A stretch of DNA of 64,000 nucleotides from UBA11591 sp040220895 (GTDB taxonomy: Bacteria > Bacteroidota > Bacteroidia > Flavobacteriales_E > Vicingaceae): contig JAVJVY010000009.1 in NCBI GenBank assembly GCA_040220895.1, positions 1 to 64,000 of the forward strand, given 5' to 3'. Shown one piece after another: positions 44,806 through 52,891 of this stretch. Both the position numbers and the translations under genes were made by a program. Under the pieces are notes generated by a model, which saw nothing but the letters and a program-made list of their open reading frames with translations, ran no database searches and was not told the DNA's origin. Numbering within the stretch: position 1 is the stretch's first letter; each line of letters opens with the position of its first letter.

Positions 44806-46275
44806 TCACGGGTGTATCACCCAATCAGTGCCTTCCTTGCCGTCTCTTATCTCGATGCGGATATCGTTTAAGCGATTCCTGATTTTGTCGGATAATTCGT
44901 AGTTCTTGTTCACCTTGGCCTGCTGACGAATGTCGATGATAAGGTCCATCAAACCGTCTATTGCATCCCCACTTGCTGATTCTTCCATTTTTAGGCCCAG
45001 AATGTCAAAAGCAAAGGTCTGCATGAAGGTTTGAAGCTGACTAAGATCATTTTTCGTCATTTGCTTTTTTCCTTCTGAGATCAGATTAATCCATTTGCAT
45101 CCCTCAAATAATTGAGCAATGGCCATGGGTGTGTTGAAGTCATCATCCATTGCCGTTCTGGCATTCTTTTCCAGCATTGCCGGGTCCAGGTCTGACGAAT
45201 CTGCGGCTTTGAGTTTCGCAAGTTGTTCCAATGAATTCATCAGGCGATTGAGCCCTTTTTCGGCGGCAGTCAAGGCCTCATTTGAAAAATCCAAGGTGGA
45301 TCTGTAATGTGACATCAGTATAAAAAATCGCACCGTCATTGGTGAATACGCTTTATCCAACTGATTGTTATCACCAGAAAACAATTGCTCAAGTGTAATG
45401 CTGTTTCCTAAAGATTTACCCATTTTCTGGCCATTGATGGTAACCATGTTATTGTGGAGCCAGTACCTGGCAAATTCCTTTCCCTTTTCTGCTTCGGCTT
45501 GTGCAATTTCACATTCATGATGGGGAAAGGCATTCTCAAGTCCACCTCCGTGTATGTCAAAGGTGTCTCCAAGGTATTTCTGACTCATGACACTGCATTC
45601 GATATGCCATCCAGGATAACCGCTGCCCCAAGGAGAGTCCCATTGCATCAAGTGTTCTTCGCCGGCACGTTTCCAAAGAGCGAAATCAACAGGATTTTTC
45701 TTTTCCTCTTGTTTATCCAGGGTGCGGTTTGCCGCTCCTTCCAACATTTCATCAACATTTCTCCCACTCAATTTTCCATATTGTCCGTCCTTGTTATACG
45801 CCACTACATCAAAGTAAACCGATCCGTTTTGCTCGTAAGCATAGCCATTTTCAATGATCTTCTCAATTGAAGCTATTTGTTCCTGAATGTGTCCCGAAGG
45901 TCTGGGAGCTATGCTTGGCCTCAAATTATTCAAGGCATCCATGTCGCGGTAATAATTGGCCATGTATCGCTCGACAACTTCCATGGGATCTACTCGCTCC
46001 AACCTCGATTGTTTGGCAATTTTATCTTCCCCCTGGTCTGCGTCATCCGTCAAATGTCCTACATCGGTGATGTTTTGGACATAACGCACTTTATATCCAA
46101 GATTCAAAAGATATCTGTAAATGACGTCAAAAGAAATATAGGATTTGGCGTGACCTAAATGGGCATCTCCATAAACAGTGGGGCCACATACATACATTCC
46201 CACAAAGGGAGGTTTTAGCGCCTTGAATACTTCCTTTTTTCGACTAAGGGTGTTATATAAATGTAATTCGCCCAT
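44806..46275 (-). CDS. cysS: Cysteinyl-tRNA synthetase
   Basis: This 489-residue class I enzyme has HIGH as HLGH in CGPTVYGDAHLGHAKSY (30-46) and KMSKS as KMGKSLGNS near 283-291. Zinc ligands come from Cys30, WHIECSV near 226 and HHECE near 252. The length is typical. It is the last gene of a minus-strand run after the MORN protein gene. The upstream TTTCTTTG at 46293-46300 resembles a -7 box only weakly. Confidence 0.96.
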   Translation of the reverse strand: MGELHLYNTLSRKKEVFKALKPPFVGMYVCGPTVYGDAHLGHAKSYISFDVIYRYLLNLGYKVRYVQNITDVGHLTDDADQGEDKIAKQSRLERVDPMEVVERYMANYYRDMDALNNLRPSIAPRPSGHIQEQIASIEKIIENGYAYEQNGSVYFDVVAYNKDGQYGKLSGRNVDEMLEGAANRTLDKQEEKKNPVDFALWKRAGEEHLMQWDSPWGSGYPGWHIECSVMSQKYLGDTFDIHGGGLENAFPHHECEIAQAEAEKGKEFARYWLHNNMVTINGQKMGKSLGNSITLEQLFSGDNNQLDKAYSPMTVRFFILMSHYRSTLDFSNEALTAAEKGLNRLMNSLEQLAKLKAADSSDLDPAMLEKNARTAMDDDFNTPMAIAQLFEGCKWINLISEGKKQMTKNDLSQLQTFMQTFAFDILGLKMEESASGDAIDGLMDLIIDIRQQAKVNKNYELSDKIRNRLNDIRIEIRDGKEGTDWVIHP

Positions 46276-46332
46276 GGGTGATTAGAAATGGTTTGCAAAG
46301 AAACTAAAAAGGAGCGTGAAGGAGGTCAGGAA

Positions 46333-47229
46333 TTATTCCTCGTCAAAGGGTACGTCACCCACATAGCGACCATTTTTAATGCGCTCTATGTTGAGTAAGA
46401 TGTTATTCTCGTCGTACTTATACCACTTTCCATCAATCAGTTTGTAGTTTCTGAACACACCGTCTTTCACCAATATTTTGTCCTTGTTGTACAATTTATG
46501 GTGACCGTTTCCATCAAAATGTCCTGTATTTGGTTTTTCATCTTTCGTTGCCACTACATTCCTGATCGGAGCATCTTTTTCCTCTTCCTTCACTTTGTCG
46601 GGTTCAGGTGTTTTGGCTTTGTAGACTTGCGTTCTAGCTTCATCCAAATTGCCATCAGCAAAAACTTTCTTTGCTTTTAATTCACCGTTTTCGTAATACT
46701 CAGTCAGTGTTCCTGATTCTTTACCGCCGGCCCAATCCCCCTCGATCATGACCTGGCCATTCTCGTAATAGTAGGACTGTTTACCTTCTCGCTTGCCCGT
46801 ACTGTTAAAGCTAAAGGCTTGTGAAACCTTTCCGTTCTCGTGATAGCGCTTAAAAGTCCCCGTATTTCGGTTATTCTGCCAGTTGCCTTCTTCCTCCAAA
46901 ACTCCATTTGGATAATATGTTTTATAAGGACCATATGGCCTGCCTGACTTATAGGTTATCTCATTTTTAACTTTTCCGTTACTGTAGTAGGATATCCAAT
47001 TTCCGGTTTTTCTGCTGCTTTTATATGTCCCTTCTTCAATTTTTGACTGGGCTCCATAACCCGGAAGGCGCTTGGTTTTTCCTGTAATGATCCATTTACC
47101 CTGACGTTTTCCAAGCACGTCCACTTTGTTGATGGTATCGCCATTGACCAGCTCGTAGGTTTGGGCGCTGCCGATGGAGCAAAAGAATAGGACCGAAAGA
47201 AGAATAGCAATTGAACGTATTGACCTCAT
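46333..47229 (-). CDS. Secreted MORN-repeat protein (YwqK-like)
   Basis: This 298-residue protein has a signal peptide (1-23, ending GSAQTYE) and a run of MORN_2 variants of the form GxWxxYYxNGKVxxExxY from about 60 to 195. A charged linker and one more degenerate repeat follow at the C-terminus. Such repeats form beta-hairpin solenoids; function in secreted Bacteroidota proteins is unknown. I chose the ATG at 47229; in-frame ATGs at 47235 and 47256 are alternatives. It lies between the epimerase gene and cysS on the same strand. Confidence 0.82.
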   Translation of the reverse strand: MRSIRSIAILLSVLFFCSIGSAQTYELVNGDTINKVDVLGKRQGKWIITGKTKRLPGYGAQSKIEEGTYKSSRKTGNWISYYSNGKVKNEITYKSGRPYGPYKTYYPNGVLEEEGNWQNNRNTGTFKRYHENGKVSQAFSFNSTGKREGKQSYYYENGQVMIEGDWAGGKESGTLTEYYENGELKAKKVFADGNLDEARTQVYKAKTPEPDKVKEEEKDAPIRNVVATKDEKPNTGHFDGNGHHKLYNKDKILVKDGVFRNYKLIDGKWYKYDENNILLNIERIKNGRYVGDVPFDEE

Positions 47230-47273
47230 AATCATATGCCTCGCTGTGGGAAGCAATAAAAATAGTAATTCCT

Positions 47274-48206
47274 CTATAGCTTCCCTAAGTTTTCAAGCAT
47301 ATTTTTGACCATGGCCTCCAGATCAAAGCTGTGCTTCCAGCCCCAATCCTGCCTGGCCCTGGAATCATCAATCTCTTTTGGCCAACTATCGGCGATGGCT
47401 TGTCTGAAATCAGGCAGGTAATTAATGGTAAAGTCAGGCAATGTCCTTTTTATTGCTGCGGCAATTTCTTTTGGGGAAAAGCTGATGCCCGAAATATTAT
47501 AGCTCGATCTAATCTTTATAGCGCTGCTATCGGCCTCCATTATCTGAATTGTGGCCCTCATCGCATCGGGCATGTACATCATGGGTAAGGCGGTGTTTTC
47601 CGATAGGAAACAGGTATATGCACCGGTGGCCAAGGCCTGGTGAAAAATGTCCACAGCGTAATCAGTTGTTCCTCCCCCGGGCAATGATTTATATCCGATA
47701 AGTCCAGGGTAACGGACACTTCTCACATCGACGCCAAACTTTGCGGCGTAGTATTCGCACCATCTTTCGCCGGCTAGTTTACTAATTCCATATACGGTAT
47801 TGGGATCTGTGATGGTATCCTGAGGTGTGTGATCTTTGGGTGTTCCAGGTCCAAAAACAGCAATGGAACTAGGCCAGAAAAGTTTTTTAATATGTCCTTC
47901 TTTGGCAAGGTTTAAGGTGTGAAAAAGACCTTCCATATTTAACTTCCAGGCAAATTCTATGTTCTTTTCAGCTGTGGCCGATAAAAGCGCGGCAAGATTG
48001 TAAACCTCACTTACCTGGTATTTGAGGATGATAGCTTTCATAGACTCTTTGTCCAAAACGTCTAACACCTCAAAGGGGCCATCACTTTTCTCCGGTTTTC
48101 GAATGTCCGACCCAATGACATTGTCATCTCCCAATTTTTTACGAAGAGCTTCGGTTAATTCACTCCCTACCTGACCTAAACAGCCAATTACAAGTATTTT
48201 TCTCAT
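47274..48206 (-). CDS. SDR-type L-threonine 3-dehydrogenase-like epimerase family protein
   Basis: This 310-residue extended short-chain dehydrogenase has the NAD-binding loop VIGCLGQVGSELTEAL (5-20) and catalytic YGISK near 138-142. The N-terminus, NLAALLSATAEKN and RYPGLIGYKSLPGGGTTDYA match the SDR-type threonine dehydrogenase found in Flavobacteria, which makes 2-amino-3-ketobutyrate from threonine. No glycine C-acetyltransferase gene is adjacent. It begins five bases after aspS and is likely co-transcribed. Confidence 0.85.
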   Translation of the reverse strand: MRKILVIGCLGQVGSELTEALRKKLGDDNVIGSDIRKPEKSDGPFEVLDVLDKESMKAIILKYQVSEVYNLAALLSATAEKNIEFAWKLNMEGLFHTLNLAKEGHIKKLFWPSSIAVFGPGTPKDHTPQDTITDPNTVYGISKLAGERWCEYYAAKFGVDVRSVRYPGLIGYKSLPGGGTTDYAVDIFHQALATGAYTCFLSENTALPMMYMPDAMRATIQIMEADSSAIKIRSSYNISGISFSPKEIAAAIKRTLPDFTINYLPDFRQAIADSWPKEIDDSRARQDWGWKHSFDLEAMVKNMLENLGKL

Positions 48207-48211
48207 GTCAT

Positions 48212-49987
48212 CTATTGCTTTTTGGTGCTTAGTCCAAGTTCGTCGAGCTGTTCGATTGATATTCCAGCCGGAGCATCGAGCATGACATCCCTTCCAGAAT
48301 TATTTTTCGGAAAAGCAATAAAATCCCTGATGGAATCACTTCCGCCCAACAGGGCGCAAATACGGTCAAAACCAAATGCAATTCCCCCGTGCGGTGGCGT
48401 GCCAAACTTGAAAGCATCCATTAAAAATCCAAATTGGGCCTTGGCCTCCTGCTCAGTGAAACCCAACCACTTGAGCATTTCAGCCTGGACCTCTCTTTCT
48501 GTTATTCGGATTGAACCTCCTCCGACTTCCACACCGTTAATCACCAAGTCATAAGCATCTGCGACAAGCGATGTTAATCGGCCCTCTGCTATTTTCTTTC
48601 TTTCGGTGTCATTTTTTAAAAACGATGTAAATGGGTGATGCAAGGCGTGGTGTCGACTTGTATCCTCGTCCCATTCCAACAATGGAAAATCGTTTACCCA
48701 AAGCGCCATGTATTCATTTCTTTTTCTAAGGCCAAGTTGATTTCCCATTTCCAACCGAAGCTCACATAGAACTTCCCGACTTTTTATAGTATCGCCGGAG
48801 ACAACTAACAAGAGATCGCCCTCCTTGGCGTCAAAGGACTCTTTCCAGGCTTTAAGGTCAGCCTGGGTAAAAAATTTGTCAACCGAAGATTTAAAGGTGC
48901 CATCCGAATTACACTTCACATATACCAATCCCTTGCCCCCTACCTGTGGTTTGCGAACAAAATCAGTTAGTGCATCCAGTTGTTTTCTGGAATATTCTGC
49001 ACAACCTTCTGCCTTTATTCCCACAATGAGTTCTGACTGATCGAAAACCTGAAATCCCTTTCCCTTAACTAATTCGGTGAGCTCCACGAATTTCATCCCA
49101 AAACGGATGTCGGGTTTATCGCTACCGTATAATCTGAGGGCCTCCTTATAAGGCATAAGTGGAATATCCCCTAATTCAATTCCCTTGACCTCCTTAAATA
49201 GGTGGCGAACCAGTCCTTCAAAAACACGTCTGACATCCTGTTGCCTTACAAATGACATTTCGCAGTCAATCTGTGTGAATTCCGGTTGTCGATCGGCTCT
49301 GAGATCTTCGTCTCTGAAACATTTGACAATCTGATAATAACGATCGTATCCCGCCACCATCAGCAATTGCTTAAACGTCTGGGGTGACTGCGGCAAGGCA
49401 TAAAATTGTCCTTCATTCATTCTAGAGGGAACAACAAAATCACGCGCACCTTCCGGGGTCGATTTGATTAAAAAAGGGGTTTCTATTTCGAGGAAATCCT
49501 GTTGATTTAAATAAGAGCGCACTTGCTGGGCAAGCTTGTGCCGAAGGACGATGTTCTCTTGAACAACTTTTCTTCTAAGGTCAAGGTAGCGGTATTTCAT
49601 CCGTAATTCTTCTCCACCATCTGTGTTTTCCTCTATGGTAAAAGGTGGTGTTTCACTGTCATCGAGAATAAACAGATCGCTCACTTCTATCTCGATGTCT
49701 CCGGTGGCCATAGCTGCATTTTTACTCTCACGTTCTCTGACCATTCCCGTTACTCTTAGCACGTATTCCCTGCCAACTTTCCTGGCTTGACCGCATAAAT
49801 CGGAATCTTTTTCCATGTTGAAAGCCAATTGTGTGAGTCCATAGCGGTCCCTGAGATCAATGAAGGTCAACCCACCCAATTCTCTTGAGCGCTGGACCCA
49901 GCCGGATAGTATCACCTCCTGCCCAACGTGATCTTTGGTGAGTTCTCCACAAGTATGACTGCGGTATATTTCTGTAGTAGGTGTCAT
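48212..49987 (-). CDS. aspS: Aspartyl-tRNA synthetase
   Basis: This 591-residue class IIb enzyme has an N-terminal OB-fold (HVGQEVILSGWVQRSRELGG), motif 2 FRDEDLRADRQPEFTQID near 218-235, a bacterial GAD insertion domain (about 290-405) and motif 3 GIAFGFDRICALL. The bacterial length with GAD points to the AspRS type specific for or near tRNA-Asp. I chose the ATG at 49987 (MTPTTEIYRSH); an in-frame ATG at 50035 lies beyond the -7 box. Confidence 0.96.
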   Translation of the reverse strand: MTPTTEIYRSHTCGELTKDHVGQEVILSGWVQRSRELGGLTFIDLRDRYGLTQLAFNMEKDSDLCGQARKVGREYVLRVTGMVRERESKNAAMATGDIEIEVSDLFILDDSETPPFTIEENTDGGEELRMKYRYLDLRRKVVQENIVLRHKLAQQVRSYLNQQDFLEIETPFLIKSTPEGARDFVVPSRMNEGQFYALPQSPQTFKQLLMVAGYDRYYQIVKCFRDEDLRADRQPEFTQIDCEMSFVRQQDVRRVFEGLVRHLFKEVKGIELGDIPLMPYKEALRLYGSDKPDIRFGMKFVELTELVKGKGFQVFDQSELIVGIKAEGCAEYSRKQLDALTDFVRKPQVGGKGLVYVKCNSDGTFKSSVDKFFTQADLKAWKESFDAKEGDLLLVVSGDTIKSREVLCELRLEMGNQLGLRKRNEYMALWVNDFPLLEWDEDTSRHHALHHPFTSFLKNDTERKKIAEGRLTSLVADAYDLVINGVEVGGGSIRITEREVQAEMLKWLGFTEQEAKAQFGFLMDAFKFGTPPHGGIAFGFDRICALLGGSDSIRDFIAFPKNNSGRDVMLDAPAGISIEQLDELGLSTKKQ

Positions 49988-50011
49988 GAGACAAGTGCTT
50001 GTAGTGTGCTG

Positions 50012-50019
50012 CGAAATTA
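50012..50019 (-). promoter_or_regulatory. -7 box for aspS
   Basis: TAATTTCG on the minus strand lies 24 bases before the ATG at 49987 and excludes the upstream ATG at 50035. Confidence 0.45.
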
Positions 50020-50078
50020 GAAAATTATAGTGCAATGGGTCTAGCTTTCATTAGGCCATTTTGGCTAATATTGAACCA

Positions 50079-50543
50079 ATGCTTCCCATTGACAAAGAGA
50101 TCGAACTGTTTTCTGACGAATACTTTATGCGCGAGGCGCTGAAAGAGGCAAATACAGCTGCTGAAAAAGACGAGGTTCCCGTTGGTGCTGTTGTTGTAAT
50201 CCGAAATAAGATAATCGCCAGAACCCACAATAGCACCGAATTATTAAACGATGCCACTGCACATGCCGAAATTCTTGCTATAACTTCAGCTTCCAATCAC
50301 CTTTTGAGCAAATACCTCAATAAATGTACCTTGTATGTCACCCTCGAACCATGTTTGATGTGCGCTGGTGCCCTTTTTTGGAGTCAATTGGGTAAATTGG
50401 TTTACGGTGCAAGTGACGCAAAACGGGGTTATTCACTATTCGCCAAACACAATGCGCTCCACCCAAAAACAACCGTTTTGCACGGTGTGCTTGAAGAACA
50501 TTGCTCTAAAATTTTGACTAATTTTTTCAGAAAAAAAAGGTAA
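50079..50543 (+). CDS. tadA: tRNA adenosine(34) deaminase-type enzyme (TadA)
   Basis: This 154-residue deaminase converts the wobble adenosine of tRNA-Arg to inosine. Zinc and catalytic motifs are HAEI near 63-66 and PCLMCAG near 91-97 (HxE and PCxxC), and the N-terminus contains DEYFMREALKEANTAA, typical for TadA. I chose the ATG at 50079; a TTG at 50061 is less likely. It could be a guanine deaminase relative, but size and motifs favour TadA. Confidence 0.88.
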   Translation: MLPIDKEIELFSDEYFMREALKEANTAAEKDEVPVGAVVVIRNKIIARTHNSTELLNDATAHAEILAITSASNHLLSKYLNKCTLYVTLEPCLMCAGALFWSQLGKLVYGASDAKRGYSLFAKHNALHPKTTVLHGVLEEHCSKILTNFFRKKR

Positions 50544-50555
50544 GATCATTCTTCG

Positions 50556-50563
50556 TAATTTTG
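50556..50563 (+). promoter_or_regulatory. -7 box for the bacilliredoxin gene
   Basis: TAATTTTG is an exact consensus match 24 bases before the ATG at 50588. The leader is A-rich, the usual Bacteroidota translation-start context. Confidence 0.55.
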
Positions 50564-50587
50564 ACGGTCTAACCAAAAAAGAAAAAA

Positions 50588-51001
50588 ATGTATCCTCCCG
50601 ATTTAGTAGCTCCAATGAAAACCGAACTCACCGATGTTGGATTTGACGAGTTAACCACCCCAGAAGATGTGGATAAGGCTTTGAGTGCAGACTCAGGAAC
50701 AGTGTTGGTCATGGTTAATTCTGTTTGCGGTTGTGCAGCTGGTAGTGCCAGACCAGGTGTTAAGCTCGCTGTTCAAAACAGTAAAACACCAAACAAATTG
50801 ACCACCGTTTTTGCCGGTTTTGACCAGGAGGCAACCGCTCAGGCCAGAAAATACATGCTACCTTACCCTCCATCAAGTCCTTGTGTAGGTCTTTTCCAAA
50901 ATGGTAAACTAGTGCATTTCATAGAAAGGCATCACATTGAAGGCTCCTCTCCACAAATGATTGCCGACAATCTTAAAGCTGCATTTGACGAGTATTGTTG
51001 A
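50588..51001 (+). CDS. BrxA/BrxB-family bacilliredoxin
   Basis: This 137-residue thioredoxin-fold protein has the CxC active site Cys47-Gly-Cys49 in NSVCGCAAGSARPG, as in Bacillus YphP/YqiW. In Bacillus these remove bacillithiol from oxidised proteins. Members are widespread in Bacteroidota and imply bacillithiol or a similar thiol cofactor. It has its own promoter and a strong terminator. Confidence 0.92.
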   Translation: MYPPDLVAPMKTELTDVGFDELTTPEDVDKALSADSGTVLVMVNSVCGCAAGSARPGVKLAVQNSKTPNKLTTVFAGFDQEATAQARKYMLPYPPSSPCVGLFQNGKLVHFIERHHIEGSSPQMIADNLKAAFDEYC

Positions 51002-51025
51002 TCCTTAAATTTTAATTATTTATTC

Positions 51026-51050
51026 AAAGGAGGCTTAGGCCTCCTTTTTT
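51026..51050 (+). terminator. Intrinsic terminator after the bacilliredoxin gene
   Basis: A perfect nine-bp stem (AAAGGAGGC at 51026-51034, GCCTCCTTT at 51039-51047) has loop TTAG and continues in a T-run. Confidence 0.92.
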
Positions 51051-51076
51051 AATTTTTCATACATTTAGTCAGCCTT

Positions 51077-51409
51077 ATGGAAAGTCCGGAAAAATGGCCC
51101 TATAAAGATTTTCTTACTTTTTTGCTCATCCTGGGCGCCAATGCCGACCTTGAAATTAGTGAAGAAGAAAAGGACCAGATCATCTTTAAAGTAGGCGAAG
51201 AAAACTACAATCGAATCAAGCATATTTTTGACCGTCAAAATGATGCCCAGCGCATAGAAACAGTGGTAAAACTATACGAAAGATTTGATCAGGAAATAGG
51301 CGGTAAAGAAAATCTGGCCAAGACTCTCAGAGAAGTATTTCATGCTGGGGGAAGCAAGGAAAAAGTCATGGATCGGTACTTGCTCATCATGCTCAAAAAA
51401 ATTCTTTAA
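51077..51409 (+). CDS. Small helical protein of unknown function (TerB-like in outline)
   Basis: This 110-residue, highly charged, all-helical protein (FLTFLLILGANADLEISEEEKDQI, then several amphipathic helices) has an early helix followed by an acidic EEEKD segment that recalls TerB-like metal-binding helical domains, but the similarity is weak. It starts 27 bases after the terminator. A promoter-like TACATTTA lies just upstream. Its stop overlaps the stop of the convergent FAD-enzyme gene by four bases. Confidence 0.7.
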   Translation: MESPEKWPYKDFLTFLLILGANADLEISEEEKDQIIFKVGEENYNRIKHIFDRQNDAQRIETVVKLYERFDQEIGGKENLAKTLREVFHAGGSKEKVMDRYLLIMLKKIL

Positions 51410-52839
51410 TTCTTTTCGAGCCCTGTACTGGTGATAATGTAACTCTCCTGGTAGTTGTCGTAATCAGTATTGATGTCCCAAAGGTCATTTGATGCCCCCT
51501 TGGATATATTTTCCGCCGCGCGCATCCCCATTAGGATAGAGTGGTCCTGGTTATTATATTTAAACGCGCCGTACCGACCTATGACGGAAAGGGACTCATA
51601 GGAACTAAGAAAGTCCTCTACAGGTTTCAAATGCTCTTTATATCCCATGCTATAGACCGGGTAACATCTTGGAAGGCGAATGACTTTACCATCCAGAATC
51701 GCTGCCTTTCCAATTAGTGAAGTTTTTCTTACCTCTTCTTGAGCCTGGGCAATTATTTCATCGTCGCTCTTTGTCCAAAAATCGTCTTCCTCATAGCACC
51801 AGTATTCCAACGCCAAAATGGTCCTATTCTCATTTCCATATAGTTGTGGAACCCAATTTCTAAAATTCGTTATCCTCCCAAAACTTAGGTCCTGAGAGTG
51901 GATGTATAGCCAATTGTCGGGGAACAAGTCAACCGCATCAACGTGCAGATAAACCATAATGGTATTTCGATAGGTTAATTTGGAAACTTTGTTCCTTATC
52001 TGTTCGGGCACGTCATCCAGACGCTCCACCAGCAATGTCAAGGGCATGGACGAAATAACTTCGTCAAACTCAAGGGTATCGCCGTTCTCCAACTCAATGC
52101 CCACGGCCTTATTTCCCTTTGTCAATACCTTTTTGACAGGCCGGCTTAGGTGCACATATCCTCCATTAGCCATCACCTTTTCTTTCATTTTTTCGTATAC
52201 CATTCCTGTCCCGCCCAAAGGATATGCAAACTGATCGACCAGCGTTTTATGCGTTCCCTTTTTGGTTAAGTGAAGTGCATTTTTAACTACTTCGAACAAC
52301 GACAGTTTTTTTATCCGCTGAGCTGCAAAATCAGCATCCAACTTATCACAAGTAATCCCCCAGAGTTTTTCGCTATAAGTCTTAAAGAATATTTCAAACA
52401 GGCGTTTGCCGAAACGATTGGTGACCCAACCTTCAAATGTGCTAGTGTCTGGAGCCTTTCTAAATCGTTGAATGGCAAAACTCCACAGGCATCGCGCCGC
52501 TTCGATAAACCCCAGTTTGGAAAGTGCATCAAAGGGCTTTAACGGATAGTAAAAAAAATTGTCATCGTATAATATTCTGGTTAGACGGTCAACCATTTGA
52601 TAATCCGAACCTACCACTTCGAGCCATAAGGAATTAACCTGCTTGTCGCTAGAAAAAAACCGGTGCGGCCCGATGTCTACCCGTTGATTCCAAAGGTCGA
52701 TTGATTTGGCCAGACCGCCTACAAATGGGGCCGCCTCGAACACCTCGACGTTGATTCCCGCTTCTTTGGATAATTGATAGGCGGCGGTCATGCCGGCAGG
52801 TCCTGCGCCAATAACTGCTACACGTTTAGACGGTGTCAT
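51406..52839 (-). CDS. FAD-dependent amine-oxidase-fold oxidoreductase
   Basis: This 477-residue protein has the dinucleotide fold VAVIGAGPAGMTAAYQLSKE (7-26), then FVGGLAKSIDLWNQRVDIGPHRFF near 39-62. The layout resembles protoporphyrinogen oxidase and UDP-galactopyranose mutase-like proteins. The GPHRFF motif and C-terminal YNNQDHSILMGMRAAENI favour the sugar-mutase-like side, often found with polysaccharide genes. The substrate is unknown and no pathway partners are adjacent. Confidence 0.82.
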   Translation of the reverse strand: MTPSKRVAVIGAGPAGMTAAYQLSKEAGINVEVFEAAPFVGGLAKSIDLWNQRVDIGPHRFFSSDKQVNSLWLEVVGSDYQMVDRLTRILYDDNFFYYPLKPFDALSKLGFIEAARCLWSFAIQRFRKAPDTSTFEGWVTNRFGKRLFEIFFKTYSEKLWGITCDKLDADFAAQRIKKLSLFEVVKNALHLTKKGTHKTLVDQFAYPLGGTGMVYEKMKEKVMANGGYVHLSRPVKKVLTKGNKAVGIELENGDTLEFDEVISSMPLTLLVERLDDVPEQIRNKVSKLTYRNTIMVYLHVDAVDLFPDNWLYIHSQDLSFGRITNFRNWVPQLYGNENRTILALEYWCYEEDDFWTKSDDEIIAQAQEEVRKTSLIGKAAILDGKVIRLPRCYPVYSMGYKEHLKPVEDFLSSYESLSVIGRYGAFKYNNQDHSILMGMRAAENISKGASNDLWDINTDYDNYQESYIITSTGLEKN

Positions 52840-52857
52840 GGATTGTTAAAAGGAAGC

Positions 52858-52865
52858 CAAAACTA
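52858..52865 (-). promoter_or_regulatory. -7 box for the FAD oxidoreductase gene
   Basis: TAGTTTTG on the minus strand lies 18 bases before the ATG at 52839. It sits in a short AAGCCA/TGGCTT inverted repeat that may weakly terminate the upstream gene. Confidence 0.4.
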
Positions 52866-52891
52866 ATTAAAACTGGCTTAAGATTGGCATG

